From the NCBI RefSeq assembly GCF_004792655.1, contig NZ_SRZC01000023.1:1-61306 (forward strand): DNA of 61,306 nt, read 5' to 3'. Origin of the DNA: Palleniella muris (GTDB lineage: Bacteria; Bacteroidota; Bacteroidia; Bacteroidales; Bacteroidaceae). Under the pieces are notes generated by a model, which was given only the letters and a program-made list of their open reading frames with translations, searched no databases and was not told where the DNA came from. The position numbers and the translations under genes were made by a program. Below are positions 9,346 through 20,200 of the stretch, in pieces; the stretch's first letter is position 1, and each line of letters opens with the position of its first letter.

Positions 9346-10026
9346 ATGTTTATAGAACAACCGTCAAAATGGCTGCGATGGCTTTATCCTAAGGCATTGT
9401 GGCGAATGGATGAAAGTGAGCACTCGGTGTATCTGACCTTTGATGATGGTCCGATACCCGAGTCCACTCCATATATTCTGAAAATGCTGCGTGAGTTCGG
9501 AATCAAGGCTACTTTCTTTGTTGTGGGGGACAATGTGAGAAAGTATCCGGAACTCTACCACCGGATCCTGGAAGAAGGGCATCAGGTAGGCAATCATACT
9601 TACAACCACATAGGTTCGGCACGTCATTCAATAAAATTCTTTGAGAAGAATGTTGACAAGTGCTTCTGTATAATGGAAGAGCAAGGAGCATTATGCTCCG
9701 ATATGAATGGCGGTGTGTCACAAAAGGTGAATCCTTGTGCGTTCCGCAACAATCTTTTCCGTCCTCCCCATGGTTGGATGCGTCCGACGCAGTATCTGCG
9801 GTATAAGAACAAATTGCGTATTGTCATGTGGGATCTTGTCACACGCGACTATTCCAAATTGCTTTCCCCTTATGATGTCGTGCGTAATGTAAAGAACTAT
9901 ACTCGTAATGGCAGTATAATAACATTCCATGACTCGTTGAAGTCCATAGACAAGTTGTATTTTGCCCTTCCAGCATCGTTACGATGGCTGAAATCACAGG
10001 GCTATGAGTTCAGAACTTTCGATTGA
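9346..10026 (+). CDS. polysaccharide deacetylase, carbohydrate esterase family 4
   Basis: A 226-residue NodB-type domain with all the usual motifs: TFDDGP near residue 28 (catalytic base and metal Asp), GNHTYNH near 83 (metal His pair), FRPPHG near 138, the WDL-RDY segment near 165 and ITFHDS near 195 (catalytic His). A roughly 25-residue insertion containing two Cys (CSDMNGG to NPCAF) precedes the third motif. There is no signal peptide, but a short Trp-rich start could be membrane-associated. It probably removes acetyl groups from an N-acetylated glycan; the substrate is unknown. It starts 3 nt after the DUF2723 stop, without its own clear ribosome site, so coupling is likely. Confidence 0.85.
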   Translation: MFIEQPSKWLRWLYPKALWRMDESEHSVYLTFDDGPIPESTPYILKMLREFGIKATFFVVGDNVRKYPELYHRILEEGHQVGNHTYNHIGSARHSIKFFEKNVDKCFCIMEEQGALCSDMNGGVSQKVNPCAFRNNLFRPPHGWMRPTQYLRYKNKLRIVMWDLVTRDYSKLLSPYDVVRNVKNYTRNGSIITFHDSLKSIDKLYFALPASLRWLKSQGYEFRTFD

Positions 10027-10046
10027 AAAGATATATGTAACATTGA

Positions 10047-10075
10047 CATTTTGGCATTTTCAGAATGCCAAAATG
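10047..10075. terminator. perfect 12-bp hairpin after the deacetylase gene
   Basis: CATTTTGGCATT (10047-10058) and AATGCCAAAATG (10064-10075) are perfect inverted repeats around a 5-base loop, 20 bases after the stop. There is no T tract, so it may stabilise the mRNA or act with the next hairpin. Confidence 0.5.
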
Positions 10076-10079
10076 ACAT

Positions 10080-10118
10080 AAGAACCTCATAGGCACGACC
10101 TTTGAGGTTCTTTGTTTT
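10080..10118 (+). terminator. probable terminator of the DUF2723 operon
   Basis: AAGAACCTCA (10080-10089) pairs with TGAGGTTCTT (10103-10112), followed by TTGTTTTAG. Together with the hairpin just before it this closes the operon ahead of clpB. Confidence 0.6.
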
Positions 10119-10209
10119 AGAAACATTCTTCTATTGTCAGCCACGCCTTATTAGCAAGGCTTAACCGGAGAAAGGAACATTAATACATATATAATAAAGA
10201 AAGGAGTTA

Positions 10210-12321
10210 ATGATGAACAACTACAACATGAACAATGCAGGTAATGGAGGTAACACTTCCTTGCAGCATCTTCCAAAGTATGCAAAGAACCTTGTGGAGG
10301 ATGCAAAACTGGGAAAACTCGACCCTGTAATCGGACGTGACGAGGAAATCCGCCGTGTGCTTCAGATTCTCTCACGTCGTACAAAGAACAATCCGATACT
10401 TATTGGTGAGCCGGGTACTGGTAAGACAGCCATTGTGGAAGGCTTGGCGCAGCGAATTGTAAGAGGCGATGTGCCGGAGAACCTTAAGCGCAAGCAACTG
10501 TACACTCTTGATATGGGTGCACTTATTGCAGGAGCGAAGTATAAGGGTGAATTTGAGGAGCGACTGAAAGGTGTTGTCAATGAAGTCGTACAGTCCAATG
10601 GCGAGATCATTCTCTTCATAGACGAGATACACACTCTTGTCGGTGCTGGCGCCGGTGACGGTGCGATGGATGCCGCTAACATATTGAAGCCGGCTCTTGC
10701 TCGTGGCGAACTGAGGGCTGTAGGTGCGACGACTCTTAATGAGTATCAGAAATATTTCGAGAAGGATAAGGCCCTTGAACGAAGATTCCAGACTGTTATG
10801 GTCGATGAGCCGGATGAGCTGAGTGCAATCTCTATCCTTCGTGGACTGAAAGAACGCTATGAGAATCATCATAAGGTGCGTATACAGGATGATGCTTGTA
10901 TTGCTGCCGTGCAACTTTCCGAGCGTTATATCTCTGAGCGATTCCTCCCGGACAAGGCTATTGACCTTATGGATGAGGCTGCTGCAAAGTTAAGAATGGA
11001 GCGTGATTCTGTGCCGGAGGAACTTGATGAGATCACTCGCCGGCTTGCCCAATTGGAGATTGAGCGTGAGGCGATAAAGCGTGAGGACAACAAAGACAAG
11101 CTCATACAACTGGACAAGGATATTGATTCTCTTCGCAAACAGGAGAAGGAATTCCGTGACCGTTGGGAGGGTGAGCGTCTGCTGATAAACAACATACAGC
11201 AGAAGAAAGAGCTCATCGAGCACTTGAAGTTTGAGGCTGACCGTGCCGAGCGTGAAGGCAATTACGGTCGTGTTGCGGAAATACGTTACGGTCAGATTCA
11301 AGGTCTGGAGGCTGAACTGAAGAAAGCTAAGGAGGAGTTGACAAGCAAACGTGGCGTAGATTCTGTTGATACCTCTCCGCTTGTACGTGAGGAAGTTACC
11401 GCTGATGACATTGCTGAGGTCGTAGCTCGTTGGACAGGCATACCTGTAAGCAAGATGATGCAAAGCGAGAAAGACAAACTCTTGCATTTGGAAGATGAGC
11501 TTCACAAACGTGTAATCGGGCAGGAAGAGGCTATCACAGCCGTTTCTGATGCTGTCCGCCGTTCACGTGCCGGTTTGCAAGACCCTAAGCGTCCTATTGC
11601 CAGCTTCATATTCCTTGGCACTACAGGTGTGGGTAAGACTGAGCTTGCGAAGGCTCTTGCTGATTATCTCTTCAATGATGAGACAATGATGACACGTATT
11701 GACATGTCTGAGTATCAGGAGAAATACAGTGTGTCAAGACTTATCGGCGCGCCTCCGGGATACGTTGGATATGATGAGGGTGGTCAGCTCACAGAGGCTG
11801 TGCGCAGAAAGCCTTACAGTGTTGTCCTTTTTGATGAGATAGAGAAAGCTCATCCTGATGTGTTCAACATCCTTCTGCAGGTGCTTGACGATGGCAGATT
11901 GACGGACAATAAGGGACGCACGGTGAACTTCAAAAACACCATTATCATCATGACATCTAATGCTAAGCGTGAGATGCTGCACCGGATAATGCGTCCGGAG
12001 TTTCTCAACCGCATTGACGAGATTATAGATTTCCATAAGCTTTCAGAGAAAGAAATCAAGGAAGTTGTACGCATTCAGATCAATAAGGTTGTCAAGATGC
12101 TTGCTGAGCAAGGTTTCACACTGAGTGTAAGTGATGCAGCAATGGACATTCTTGCACATGAAGGATATGACCCGGACTTCGGTGCTCGTCCTGTGAAACG
12201 TGCAATACAGCATTTGCTGCTCAATGAATTGTCACGCCAGCTGTTGAGCGGAGCGGTTACCACGGCACATCCTATCAGTGTGGATTCATCTGATAATGGA
12301 TTGGTATTCACAAACAAATAA
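10210..12321 (+). CDS. clpB: ClpB-type disaggregase lacking the N-terminal domain
   Basis: A 703-residue Hsp100 chaperone, about 160 residues shorter than usual ClpB. After a short Asn/Gly-rich leader ([15 protein letters not shown]) it starts directly at the linker before AAA1 ([12 protein letters not shown]). AAA1 has Walker A GEPGTGKT, pore loop KYKGEFEE and Walker [10 protein letters not shown] ClpB-type coiled-coil middle domain follows (residues about 270-390), then AAA2 with GTTGVGKT, pore loop GYVGYDEGG and [11 protein letters not shown]. The stretch between sensor motif MTSN and RPEFLNRID is shorter than in typical ClpB by an estimated 15-20 residues. AAGGAG at 10201-10206 precedes the ATG, unusual in this phylum. 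It threads aggregated proteins with DnaK; loss of the N domain would alter substrate capture. Confidence 0.88.
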   Translation: MMNNYNMNNAGNGGNTSLQHLPKYAKNLVEDAKLGKLDPVIGRDEEIRRVLQILSRRTKNNPILIGEPGTGKTAIVEGLAQRIVRGDVPENLKRKQLYTLDMGALIAGAKYKGEFEERLKGVVNEVVQSNGEIILFIDEIHTLVGAGAGDGAMDAANILKPALARGELRAVGATTLNEYQKYFEKDKALERRFQTVMVDEPDELSAISILRGLKERYENHHKVRIQDDACIAAVQLSERYISERFLPDKAIDLMDEAAAKLRMERDSVPEELDEITRRLAQLEIEREAIKREDNKDKLIQLDKDIDSLRKQEKEFRDRWEGERLLINNIQQKKELIEHLKFEADRAEREGNYGRVAEIRYGQIQGLEAELKKAKEELTSKRGVDSVDTSPLVREEVTADDIAEVVARWTGIPVSKMMQSEKDKLLHLEDELHKRVIGQEEAITAVSDAVRRSRAGLQDPKRPIASFIFLGTTGVGKTELAKALADYLFNDETMMTRIDMSEYQEKYSVSRLIGAPPGYVGYDEGGQLTEAVRRKPYSVVLFDEIEKAHPDVFNILLQVLDDGRLTDNKGRTVNFKNTIIIMTSNAKREMLHRIMRPEFLNRIDEIIDFHKLSEKEIKEVVRIQINKVVKMLAEQGFTLSVSDAAMDILAHEGYDPDFGARPVKRAIQHLLLNELSRQLLSGAVTTAHPISVDSSDNGLVFTNK

Positions 12322-12324
12322 AAT

Positions 12325-12372
12325 AAAAGTCGGCAGAGTAGGGTACTTGCCCCTGTCTTTGCCGACTTTTTT
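12325..12372. terminator. bidirectional terminator between clpB and pgi
   Basis: AAAAGTCGGCA (12325-12335) pairs with TGCCGACTTTT (12360-12370), with an A run on one side and T run on the other. It sits between convergent genes and can serve both. Confidence 0.85.
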
Positions 12373-12480
12373 GTTTATCCCAAATACTATGGAATGGATT
12401 CGGGATTTGTTTAAGAATATAGATTCTTTCTTTTCTTTGATTTCTTAGAGCAATGAATGCTAATCTTTGATTTCTGCCGG

Positions 12481-13833
12481 TTATTCCGCAGCAAGCTTTG
12501 CGCGGATAGCCTTTGTCTCTTCCTCGTATCCGGGCTTCTCGAGAAGAGCAAACATGTTCTTCTTATAAGCCTCTACACCTGGCTGGTTGAATGCGTTCAC
12601 ACCAAGAAGCTGACCGGAGATGCCACATGCTATCTCGAAGAAATAGATGAGTTGTCCATAGTTGTAAGCGTCGAGTTTCTCGATAGAGATTAGGATGTTA
12701 GGAACACCGCCGTCGACATGTGCAAGGCGTGTGCCGAGTTCTGCGTTCTTGTTCACCTCGTCGATGTGCTTGCCTGCGAGGAAGTTCAGGCCGTCAAGGT
12801 TCTCCTCGTCGTGTGGGAACAATAATGTGTTGTCAGGATTCTCTACAGAGATGCATGTTTCGAAGATTGTGCGCTCGCCGTCCTGAATCCACTGTCCCAT
12901 GGAGTGGAGGTCTGTTGTGAAATCGCAGGAAGCAGGGAAGATTCCCTTCTTGTCCTTACCTTCGGATTCTCCAAACAACTGCTTCCACCATTCTGCATAG
13001 AAATGGAGTTTTGGCTGATAGTTGATGAGAATCTCTATCTTCTTGCCGTTCTGGTACAGTGCGTTACGTGTAGCTGCGTAGATTGCTGCAGGATTCTCCT
13101 CGAAAGGAACGTCAACAGCGCACTGCAGCTCCATAGCCTGTGCACCGACAACAAGCTGGTCGATGTCGATACCTGCACATGCAATAGGAAGAAGACCTAC
13201 CGGAGTGAGCACAGAGAAGCGTCCGCCGACATTGTCAGGGATGATGAATGAGCGGTAGCCTTCCTTGTCAGCGCAAGTGCGTGCAGCACCTTTCTTTGCA
13301 TCAGTCACAGCAACGATAAGGTCTTTTGCCTTTTCCTTGCCGACTTGCTGCTCCAATTGTGTCTTGAGCAGACGGAATGTCAGTGCAGTCTCTGTTGTTG
13401 TGCCGGATTTAGAGATGTTGATGATTGCAAATGTCTTGCCTTGCAGATACTGTGTCAACTCGTAGAGATAATCCTCACCGATGTTGTTTCCGGCGAATAC
13501 AATAGCAGGAGTCTTTGCATCTTTCACAAGCCACTGGAAAGAGTTTGAAAGACCCTCAATGACGCACTTTGCACCAAGATAAGAGCCTCCGATACCTGCG
13601 ATGACAATCACCTCTGCTTTTGAACGCAAGTCCTCTGCCACAGCTTTTACTTCAGCGAGGAATTCCGGTGTGATTGATGACGGAAGGTGCAGCCAACCAA
13701 GGAAATCGTTTCCCGGTACTGTGCCTTCTTCAAGTCCTTTACGTGCAGCAACAGTCTGCTCTTTAAGTGCCATGATTGCGCCTGCCGGCAGGAACTGCTG
13801 CGCTTTTGTAATGTCTAACGAAATGCTTTTCAT
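12481..13833 (-). CDS. pgi: glucose-6-phosphate isomerase
   Basis: A 450-residue enzyme of the short bacterial form. It interconverts glucose 6-phosphate and fructose 6-phosphate in glycolysis and gluconeogenesis. Sugar-phosphate binding segments are visible: [12 protein letters not shown] near residue 80, the SKSGTTTET loop near 142, and the C-terminal signature [14 protein letters not shown] near residue 415 with the catalytic Lys. The start ATG follows a short AT-rich spacer. It is convergent with clpB, from which it is separated by a terminator, and lies 136 bases downstream of ettA on the same strand, separated by a repeat-rich gap. Confidence 0.95.
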   Translation of the reverse strand: MKSISLDITKAQQFLPAGAIMALKEQTVAARKGLEEGTVPGNDFLGWLHLPSSITPEFLAEVKAVAEDLRSKAEVIVIAGIGGSYLGAKCVIEGLSNSFQWLVKDAKTPAIVFAGNNIGEDYLYELTQYLQGKTFAIINISKSGTTTETALTFRLLKTQLEQQVGKEKAKDLIVAVTDAKKGAARTCADKEGYRSFIIPDNVGGRFSVLTPVGLLPIACAGIDIDQLVVGAQAMELQCAVDVPFEENPAAIYAATRNALYQNGKKIEILINYQPKLHFYAEWWKQLFGESEGKDKKGIFPASCDFTTDLHSMGQWIQDGERTIFETCISVENPDNTLLFPHDEENLDGLNFLAGKHIDEVNKNAELGTRLAHVDGGVPNILISIEKLDAYNYGQLIYFFEIACGISGQLLGVNAFNQPGVEAYKKNMFALLEKPGYEEETKAIRAKLAAE

Positions 13834-13847
13834 GTTTTTGTTTATTT

Positions 13848-13966
13848 GGTTTTGGGTTATTGGTTATTTGGTTTTAGGTTGTGGATTATAGGGGGGGATA
13901 GGTCTTAGGTTTTGGGTTATAGGCTTGTCAAATAACCATCTACAACCTACAACCCATAACCTATGA
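13848..13966. repeat. low-complexity GGTTTTGGGTTAT repeats with inverted copies
   Basis: The gap between ettA and pgi has three direct copies of GGTTTTGGGTTAT-like sequence (13848, 13870 and 13908), a run of seven G near 13890, and then the opposite orientation (ACAACCTACAACCCATAACC, 13942-13961). The arms could fold into a long imperfect hairpin. No gene seen. Confidence 0.55.
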
Positions 13967-13969
13967 TTA

Positions 13970-15667
13970 TTATCCTTCCATAAGTTTGCGATAGCGTGGA
14001 CGTTTTACCTCGTCAGTGCCAAGACGCTGCGCTTTGTTTATTTCATAGTCTGAGTAGCTTCCCTCAAAGAAGAATACATTGCCGTCACCCTCAAATGCGA
14101 GGATATGTGTGCATATACGGTCAAGGAACCAGCGGTCGTGGGATATGACTACAGCGCATCCTGCGAAAGACTCCAAACCTTCCTCCAATGCGCGTAGAGT
14201 GTTCACGTCGATGTCGTTGGTCGGCTCATCAAGCAGCAGCACATTTCCCTCCTGCTTCAGTGCAAGCGCAAGTTGCAGACGGTTTCTCTCACCGCCGGAC
14301 AGCACACCACAGAGCTTTCCTTGGTCATTGCCTGAGAAATTGAAACGGCTGAGATAAGCACGTGCGTTGATGTCTTTTCCTCCCATGCGGAAAGATTCCG
14401 TGCCGCCTGATACAACATCGTACACAGTCTTGTTCGGATCTATGTCTTTATGTTGCTGGTCAACATAAGCGAGTTTTACAGTATCGCCAACCTCGAATGT
14501 TCCTGCATCGGCATTGTCAAGTCCCATGATAAGACGGAATAGTGTGGTCTTTCCTGCGCCGTTTGGTCCGATGACACCAACGATGCCGTTAGGAGGCAGC
14601 ATGAAATTGAGGTCTGTGAACAGAGTCTTCTCGCCGAATGCCTTTGCGACATGCTCCGCGTTGATGACCTTATTGCCGAGACGCGGACCGTTAGGAATAA
14701 AGATTTCAAGTTTCTCCTCACGCTCTTTTTGCTCTTGGTTAAGCATCGCATCATAGCTGTTAAGACGCGCCTTGCCCTTTGCTTGACGTGCTTTCGGAGC
14801 CATACGAATCCACTCCAACTCACGTTCGAGGGCTTTTCTGCGCTTTGACGCACTCTTCTCCTCCTGAGCCATGCGTGAAGTCTTCTGGTCAAGCCATGAT
14901 GAGTAGTTTCCTTTCCATGGAATGCCCTCGCCACGGTCAAGTTCAAGAATCCATTCCGAAACATCATCAAGGAAATAACGGTCGTGTGTCACGGCAATTA
15001 CAGTGCCCTCATACTGCTGCAAGTGCTGCTCCAGCCAGTCTATGGACTCCGCATCAAGGTGGTTGGTAGGCTCATCGAGAAGAAGCACGTCCGGCTTCTG
15101 AAGAAGCAATTTGCAGAGAGCGACACGGCGACGCTCACCACCGGAGAGCTTGTCAACAGCCCAATCGCCAGGAGGACAGCGCAATGCGTCCATGGCTCTT
15201 TCTATGCGTGAGTCCATGTTCCAGGCGTCCGTACTGTCGATGATATCCTGCACTTCCGCCTGGCGTGCCATGAGTTTATCCATCTTGTCCGGGTCGGAAT
15301 AATACTCTTCCAATCCGAATTTCACATTGATGTCGTCATATTCCTTCAGCGCATCGTAAACATACTGCACTCCCTCCTGCACATTCTCCTTCACTGTCTT
15401 TTCTTCATTGAGTGGCGGATCCTGAGGCAGATAGCCCACGGTATATCCGGGACTCCACACCACATCTCCGGAAGTAGGTTGCTCTATACCGGCGATAATC
15501 TTCATAAGCGTAGATTTACCGGCACCATTAAGACCAACGATACCTATTTTCGCTCCATAGAAGAAGGAGAGATATATGTTCTTAAGGACTTGTTTTTGGT
15601 TTTGTTGGATGATTTTGTTCACACCAACCATTGAGAAGATAACTTTCTTGTCGTCTACTGTTGCCAT
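13970..15667 (-). CDS. ettA: energy-dependent translational throttle protein, ABC-F
   Basis: A 565-residue cytosolic ABC-F ATPase with two nucleotide-binding domains and no membrane segments. Domain 1 has GLNGAGKST near 45, the signature LSGGERRR near 168 and LLLDEPTNHLD near 190. A charged linker follows (RKALERELEWIRM to RQAKGKAR). Domain 2 has GPNGAGKTT near 362, LSGGERNR near 470 and LLLDEPTNDID near 490. Order, length and the YLPQDP segment match EttA, which binds the ribosomal E site and gates the first elongation step in response to ATP/ADP. A TAACTTTG box lies just upstream at 15695-15702. Confidence 0.93.
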   Translation of the reverse strand: MATVDDKKVIFSMVGVNKIIQQNQKQVLKNIYLSFFYGAKIGIVGLNGAGKSTLMKIIAGIEQPTSGDVVWSPGYTVGYLPQDPPLNEEKTVKENVQEGVQYVYDALKEYDDINVKFGLEEYYSDPDKMDKLMARQAEVQDIIDSTDAWNMDSRIERAMDALRCPPGDWAVDKLSGGERRRVALCKLLLQKPDVLLLDEPTNHLDAESIDWLEQHLQQYEGTVIAVTHDRYFLDDVSEWILELDRGEGIPWKGNYSSWLDQKTSRMAQEEKSASKRRKALERELEWIRMAPKARQAKGKARLNSYDAMLNQEQKEREEKLEIFIPNGPRLGNKVINAEHVAKAFGEKTLFTDLNFMLPPNGIVGVIGPNGAGKTTLFRLIMGLDNADAGTFEVGDTVKLAYVDQQHKDIDPNKTVYDVVSGGTESFRMGGKDINARAYLSRFNFSGNDQGKLCGVLSGGERNRLQLALALKQEGNVLLLDEPTNDIDVNTLRALEEGLESFAGCAVVISHDRWFLDRICTHILAFEGDGNVFFFEGSYSDYEINKAQRLGTDEVKRPRYRKLMEG

Positions 15668-15694
15668 TCTGTTCGTTTTTATATGTTTTGCCTA

Positions 15695-15702
15695 CAAAGT
15701 TA
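15695..15702 (-). promoter_or_regulatory. -7 box for ettA
   Basis: TAACTTTG on the minus strand, 27 bases before the ettA ATG. A matching TTTG at the ideal distance was not found. Confidence 0.45.
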
Positions 15703-15842
15703 ATGAAATTTTTAGAGAAAAAGAAGAGCCTATTGTTAATTTTGTAAAAAAAACATGTGTCAGCGTTTGTCTTTCATCTGATGTTTTTAATAGAATAATG
15801 CGTTAACATTCTGAAAATTCGTGCTAATTTGGGTGATGCATA

Positions 15843-15874
15843 TTTGGATAATATAGAAAATATATGTATCTTTG
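15843..15874 (+). promoter_or_regulatory. promoter for the Rpn-family gene
   Basis: TTTG (15843-15846), 20 bases, then TATCTTTG (15867-15874): a close match to the Bacteroidetes primary promoter, 27 bases before the ATG at 15902. Confidence 0.75.
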
Positions 15875-15901
15875 CCACAGTTAATCAAACATGAATAGAT
15901 T

Positions 15902-16792
15902 ATGGCAATCAGATATTTAGATCCGAAAGCGGATTTGACATTCAAGCGAGTGTTTGGTGAGCACCCTGATCTTGTTATCAGCCTGCTTAACGCACTCCTC
16001 CCTTTTGAAGGTGAAGGGGAGGAGATAGAATCTGTGGAATATCTCCCGACAGAGCTTGTGCCTGATAATCCTCTGCGCAAGAACATCATCGTGGATGTGC
16101 GTTGCCGTGACAATTGCGGCAGACAATTTATTGTGGAGATGCAGATGGTTTGGTCGAAAGAGTTCATGCAACGTGTGCTCTTCAACTCTGCGAAAGCTTA
16201 TGTTAGGCAGTTGGATGGCAAAGAACATTATAAATTTCTGGAACCTGTATATTCCCTGAATCTTGTCAACGATATTTTTGAAAAGGATATTCCGGAATAT
16301 TATCATTATTATCGTCTGGTTCATGAGCTGTACTCTGAGAAGGTGATTGATGGTCTTCACCTTATCTTTGTCGAGCTTCCGAAATTCAAGCCTCACACAT
16401 TGACGGAGAAGAAAATGCAGGTGCTGTGGTTGAGGTATCTTACAGAGATAGAGGAAAAGACGGTTGATGTTCCGCAGGAATTGCTTGATACACCTGATAT
16501 ACGAAAGGCTCTGAAAGTCGTTGAAGAGTCAGCCTACACTCCTGCTCAGCTTCTCGGCTATGATAAATTTTGGGATATTATCCGCACTGAGAGGACTTTG
16601 GTTGAAAGCGCATTGGACCGTGGCTTTACAAAAGGTATGGAAAAAGGTATGGAGAAAGGTTTGTTGGAAGGCGAGTCGAAAGAAAAGCATGCTACTCTAA
16701 TACGTATGCGAGAAGCGGGAACAAGCATAGACATCATGTCTGTTGCTACAGGCTTGCCGGTTGAAGAGATACGAAAACTGTTGAATCTATAG
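15902..16792 (+). CDS. Rpn-family PD-(D/E)XK nuclease/transposase-like protein
   Basis: A 296-residue protein of the PDDEXK_2 group (Rpn, often annotated as putative transposase). The N-terminus DPKADLTFKRVFGE and the core IIVDVRCRDNCGRQFIVEMQ show the typical Asp, then Glu-x-Gln, arrangement of the nuclease active site near residues 60-80. A low-complexity stretch GMEKGMEKGLLEGESKEK near 245-262 precedes a C-terminal segment RKLLNL, usual for this family and prone to variation in length. Rpn proteins of E. coli promote RecA-independent recombination; whether this one does is unknown. It stands alone, with its own promoter and terminator. Confidence 0.85.
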   Translation: MAIRYLDPKADLTFKRVFGEHPDLVISLLNALLPFEGEGEEIESVEYLPTELVPDNPLRKNIIVDVRCRDNCGRQFIVEMQMVWSKEFMQRVLFNSAKAYVRQLDGKEHYKFLEPVYSLNLVNDIFEKDIPEYYHYYRLVHELYSEKVIDGLHLIFVELPKFKPHTLTEKKMQVLWLRYLTEIEEKTVDVPQELLDTPDIRKALKVVEESAYTPAQLLGYDKFWDIIRTERTLVESALDRGFTKGMEKGMEKGLLEGESKEKHATLIRMREAGTSIDIMSVATGLPVEEIRKLLNL

Positions 16793-16823
16793 TGAAATCG
16801 CACAATCATTCTGTGCTTTATGG

Positions 16824-16866
16824 AAATCTGCATAAGTTCATTATATTGGGCTTATGCAGATTTATT
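16824..16866 (+). terminator. terminator after the Rpn-family gene
   Basis: AAATCTGCATAAG (16824-16836) pairs perfectly with CTTATGCAGATTT (16851-16863), followed by ATTTGTTTG. Confidence 0.8.
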
Positions 16867-16982
16867 TGTTTGTAAAATGTCTTGGTATGGTAGGTACTTT
16901 AGCGAGGAGTTTGTTTGAGCTTTCCCTATGGGAATCTGAGAAAGATACACCTATTTATTATATATACGCACGTAAAACAAAC

Positions 16983-17037
16983 TGTGCATATACTGGTGTG
17001 TTCTTTTTGAATGATTTTGCATGAGTGTATATGCACA
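16983..17037. promoter_or_regulatory. 11-bp inverted repeat upstream of the TonB receptor
   Basis: TGTGCATATAC (16983-16993) and GTATATGCACA (17027-17037) are perfect inverted copies 33 bases apart, 120-175 bases before the promoter box. They could be paired operator half-sites or an RNA stem. Confidence 0.4.
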
Positions 17038-17157
17038 TTCGTCTGGAAATGTGTGAAAACTTGCCAATATTTACATTATTTATGCGTTAAAAGCACTTAT
17101 CGCATAGATATAAGCATTTTTTTTTGATTTTGTAACTTATATTTAAAATTAAATGTG

Positions 17158-17165
17158 TAATTTTG
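17158..17165 (+). promoter_or_regulatory. -7 box for the TonB receptor
   Basis: TAATTTTG, 36 bases before the ATG at 17202. The nearest TTTG (17129-17132) is 25 bases away, longer than usual. Confidence 0.5.
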
Positions 17166-17201
17166 CAGTCGATTTTATATTAAACATTTTTCTAATAAAT
17201 T

Positions 17202-20200
17202 ATGTTCAAGAAACTAAGTTTTATTATGGCTGTATTGATGCTGACACTTGTATCAGGCGTCAATGCGCAAGTAACCACTTCTTCAATGGGAGGTATGGTA
17301 ACTGATTTTCAGGACGAGCCAATCATTGGTGCTACTGTCAGAATCGTTCATGAACCTTCCGGTACACAGTACAATACTGTTACCAACATAAATGGACAGT
17401 ATTCTGTACAAGGTATGCGTGTCGGTGGACCATACAAAGTAACGATTTCTTATCTCGGTTCTGCAACTCAGACATTCACAGGTGTTACTCTCCAGCTTGG
17501 TGAGACATATCGCCTGAATGCCAAAATGAAGGAAAGTGCAGATATGCTGGAAGAAATTGTTGTGACAGGTAAGCAGACTAAGTTCCACACAATGAAAACA
17601 GGCGCAGCTACCAATATCACAAGTGCTCAGATTACCAGCATGCCTAATGTTAACCGTAGCATTACCGAACTTACACGCCTTTCTCCTTATGGAGGTAATG
17701 GCATGACATTTGCCGGTAGTGACGGTCGTACAGCCAACTTCACTGTGGATGGAGCAGACTTCAACAACAATTTCGGACTTTCAGACGGTCTGCCCGGTGG
17801 TGGTAACCCTATCTCTCTTGATGCTATCGAGGAGGCGCAGGTGGTTATCTCTCCATACGATGTCCGTCAGACAAACTTCATCGGTGGTGGTGTGAATGCT
17901 ATCACAAAGTCAGGTACAAATACCTTCAAGGGTACAGCCTATGTGTACCACAAGAACGAGAACATGCAGGGTGACGCCGTCTATGGTGAGCAGATTGCTG
18001 GTGCTCGTGAGAAGAGCCGTGAGACAACTTACGGTTTCACTCTTGGTGGTCCAATCCTTAAGGACAAACTCTTCTTCTTTGCTAACTATGAGGAGGTAAA
18101 GATCCCTACTGTCGTTAACCGCTGGCGTGCATCTGATAAGGGAATTGCTGATGCAGACAATTTCATTTCTCGTACTACAAACGCTGACATGCAGCGTGTT
18201 TCAGAATTTGTAATGAATAAGTATGGCTATGATACAGGCTCATGGACAGACTTCCCCGCAGACAAGACAAACCGCAAGATTCTTGCTCGTATTGATTGGA
18301 ACATTACAAACAATCATCACCTTGCTTTGCGATACAATCACACTCTCAATGAGAATTGGATTTCCCCTAACGCAACTTCTATGGATGGTGGCGATCGTAT
18401 GTCAGGTTCTCGTATGTCACAGTATTCTATGGCCTTTGCTAACTCTATGTACTCAATGGAGAATAAGGTGAACTCTTGGTCATTGGATTTGAATAGCCGC
18501 TTCAGTGAGAAACTCTCCAACCAGCTGCTTGCAACATATTCTAAGCTTGATGATATTCGTGGTACAAACTCTGCTGATTTCCCATTCATTGACATTCTTA
18601 AGAACGATGACAATGGCGACCCTCAGAACTATATGGCTCTTGGCTATGAGCTCTTCACACACAACAATGCTGTACACAATGAGGTGTATAATGTACGCGA
18701 CGATGTGACCTATTATACAGGTGCACACAAACTCACTGCAGGACTTTCTTATGAACACCAGATGGCTGACAATGCTTATATGCGTAACGGTACTGGTTAC
18801 TATCGTTATCGTTCTGTTGACGATTTCATCAATGGTGCTACTCCTGAAGTAGTTTGTCTCACTTATGGTTACGGTGGTGAAGCAAATCCTGCTGCACGTG
18901 TGACATTCAACAAGCTTGGTCTTTATCTTCAGGACGTATGGCAAGCTACTGACAAACTCAGCCTTACAGGTGGTATTCGCTTCGACAATCTCATGTTTGA
19001 TAATGGAGATTTGATGACAAACAATGCAATTCGTGACCTTGACTATAACGGTCGTCACATCGATACAGGCAAATGGCCTAAGAACGGTTTCACTGTTTCT
19101 CCACGTGTCGGCTTCTCTTATGATGTTCTTGGCGACAAGTCTCTCGTAGTACGCGGTGGTACCGGTCTCTTCTCCGGTCGCCTCCCACTTGTGTTCTTCA
19201 CAAATATGCCAACAAATAGTGGTATGGTGCAGTATCAGGCACAGGTCAATGCAAAGAATGCAGAAAAGAATGGCTTTGACATGAGCGTTTTCAATGGCGG
19301 ACTTGTAAAGAACGATGGAATGTCTTACGCTGAGTCACTGAAGCAGAAGCTTATCGGTCTTGGCTATCCAGAGAATATCACTCCAGAAGAGGGAGCTGTT
19401 CCATCAGCAATCGCAGGTGTTGTTCATGATTTCAAGATGCCACAGGTATGGAAGACTTCCATCGCTGTTGACTATTCTCTTCCTGTCAGCTTCCCATTGA
19501 CAGTAACTGGTGAATTGATTCTTAACAAGACAGTAAACGATGTTTGCATCTCTGACTGGTCTGTACCAAATGCAGGAGGTTTCGCACGTTTCAATGGTGT
19601 TGACAATCGCCCTATTTACCCTGCGAATTATCATGTAGGTACAAAGGCTTTCATGCTCGATAACACAAGTAAGGGTTACGGCTGGATTGGTAGCATCACA
19701 GTGAATGCACGTCCAACAGATAACATCAGCCTCATGGCTTCCTACACTCACTCTGTAAAGAAGGAAATTACAAGTATGCCTGGCTCAAATGCTGAGTCTG
19801 CATTCACATACGTTCCTACTGTAGAAGGTCCTAACAACATTCAGTTGCACAATGCAATTAATACAACTCCTGACCGTTTCATCCTCAGTGGTACATTCAG
19901 CGATAAGAGTGGTAACTCTCTCAGCCTTATCTACGAGACTTGGCGCGGTGGTTACAACTACTCTTACATGCTCTCTAACGATATCAACGCTGACGGTTAC
20001 AACTATGACGCAGTCTATGTGCCTACTGATGAGCAGGTAAAGAACGGTGATTTCCGTTTCGTTTCTCAGGATGACGCTGACCGCTTCATGGATTTCGTCC
20101 ATAACGACAACTACCTGAAGAACCATCAGGGAGAGTATGCTGAAGCTTACAGTGTTTACTCTCCATGGGTACACCGTGTTGACGTTGCTTATAAGCACGA

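Larger units (their letters stand above)
16793..17201. other. 409-bp intergenic region
   Basis: Contains the terminator at 16824-16866, an 11-bp inverted repeat at 16983-17037, and a -7 box for the TonB receptor gene. No coding frame of note. Confidence 0.6.

Noticed and set aside
15902..16792. insertion sequence
   Set aside because: The Rpn-type protein is often labelled transposase, but no terminal inverted repeats or target duplications were found, and it has its own ordinary promoter and terminator.
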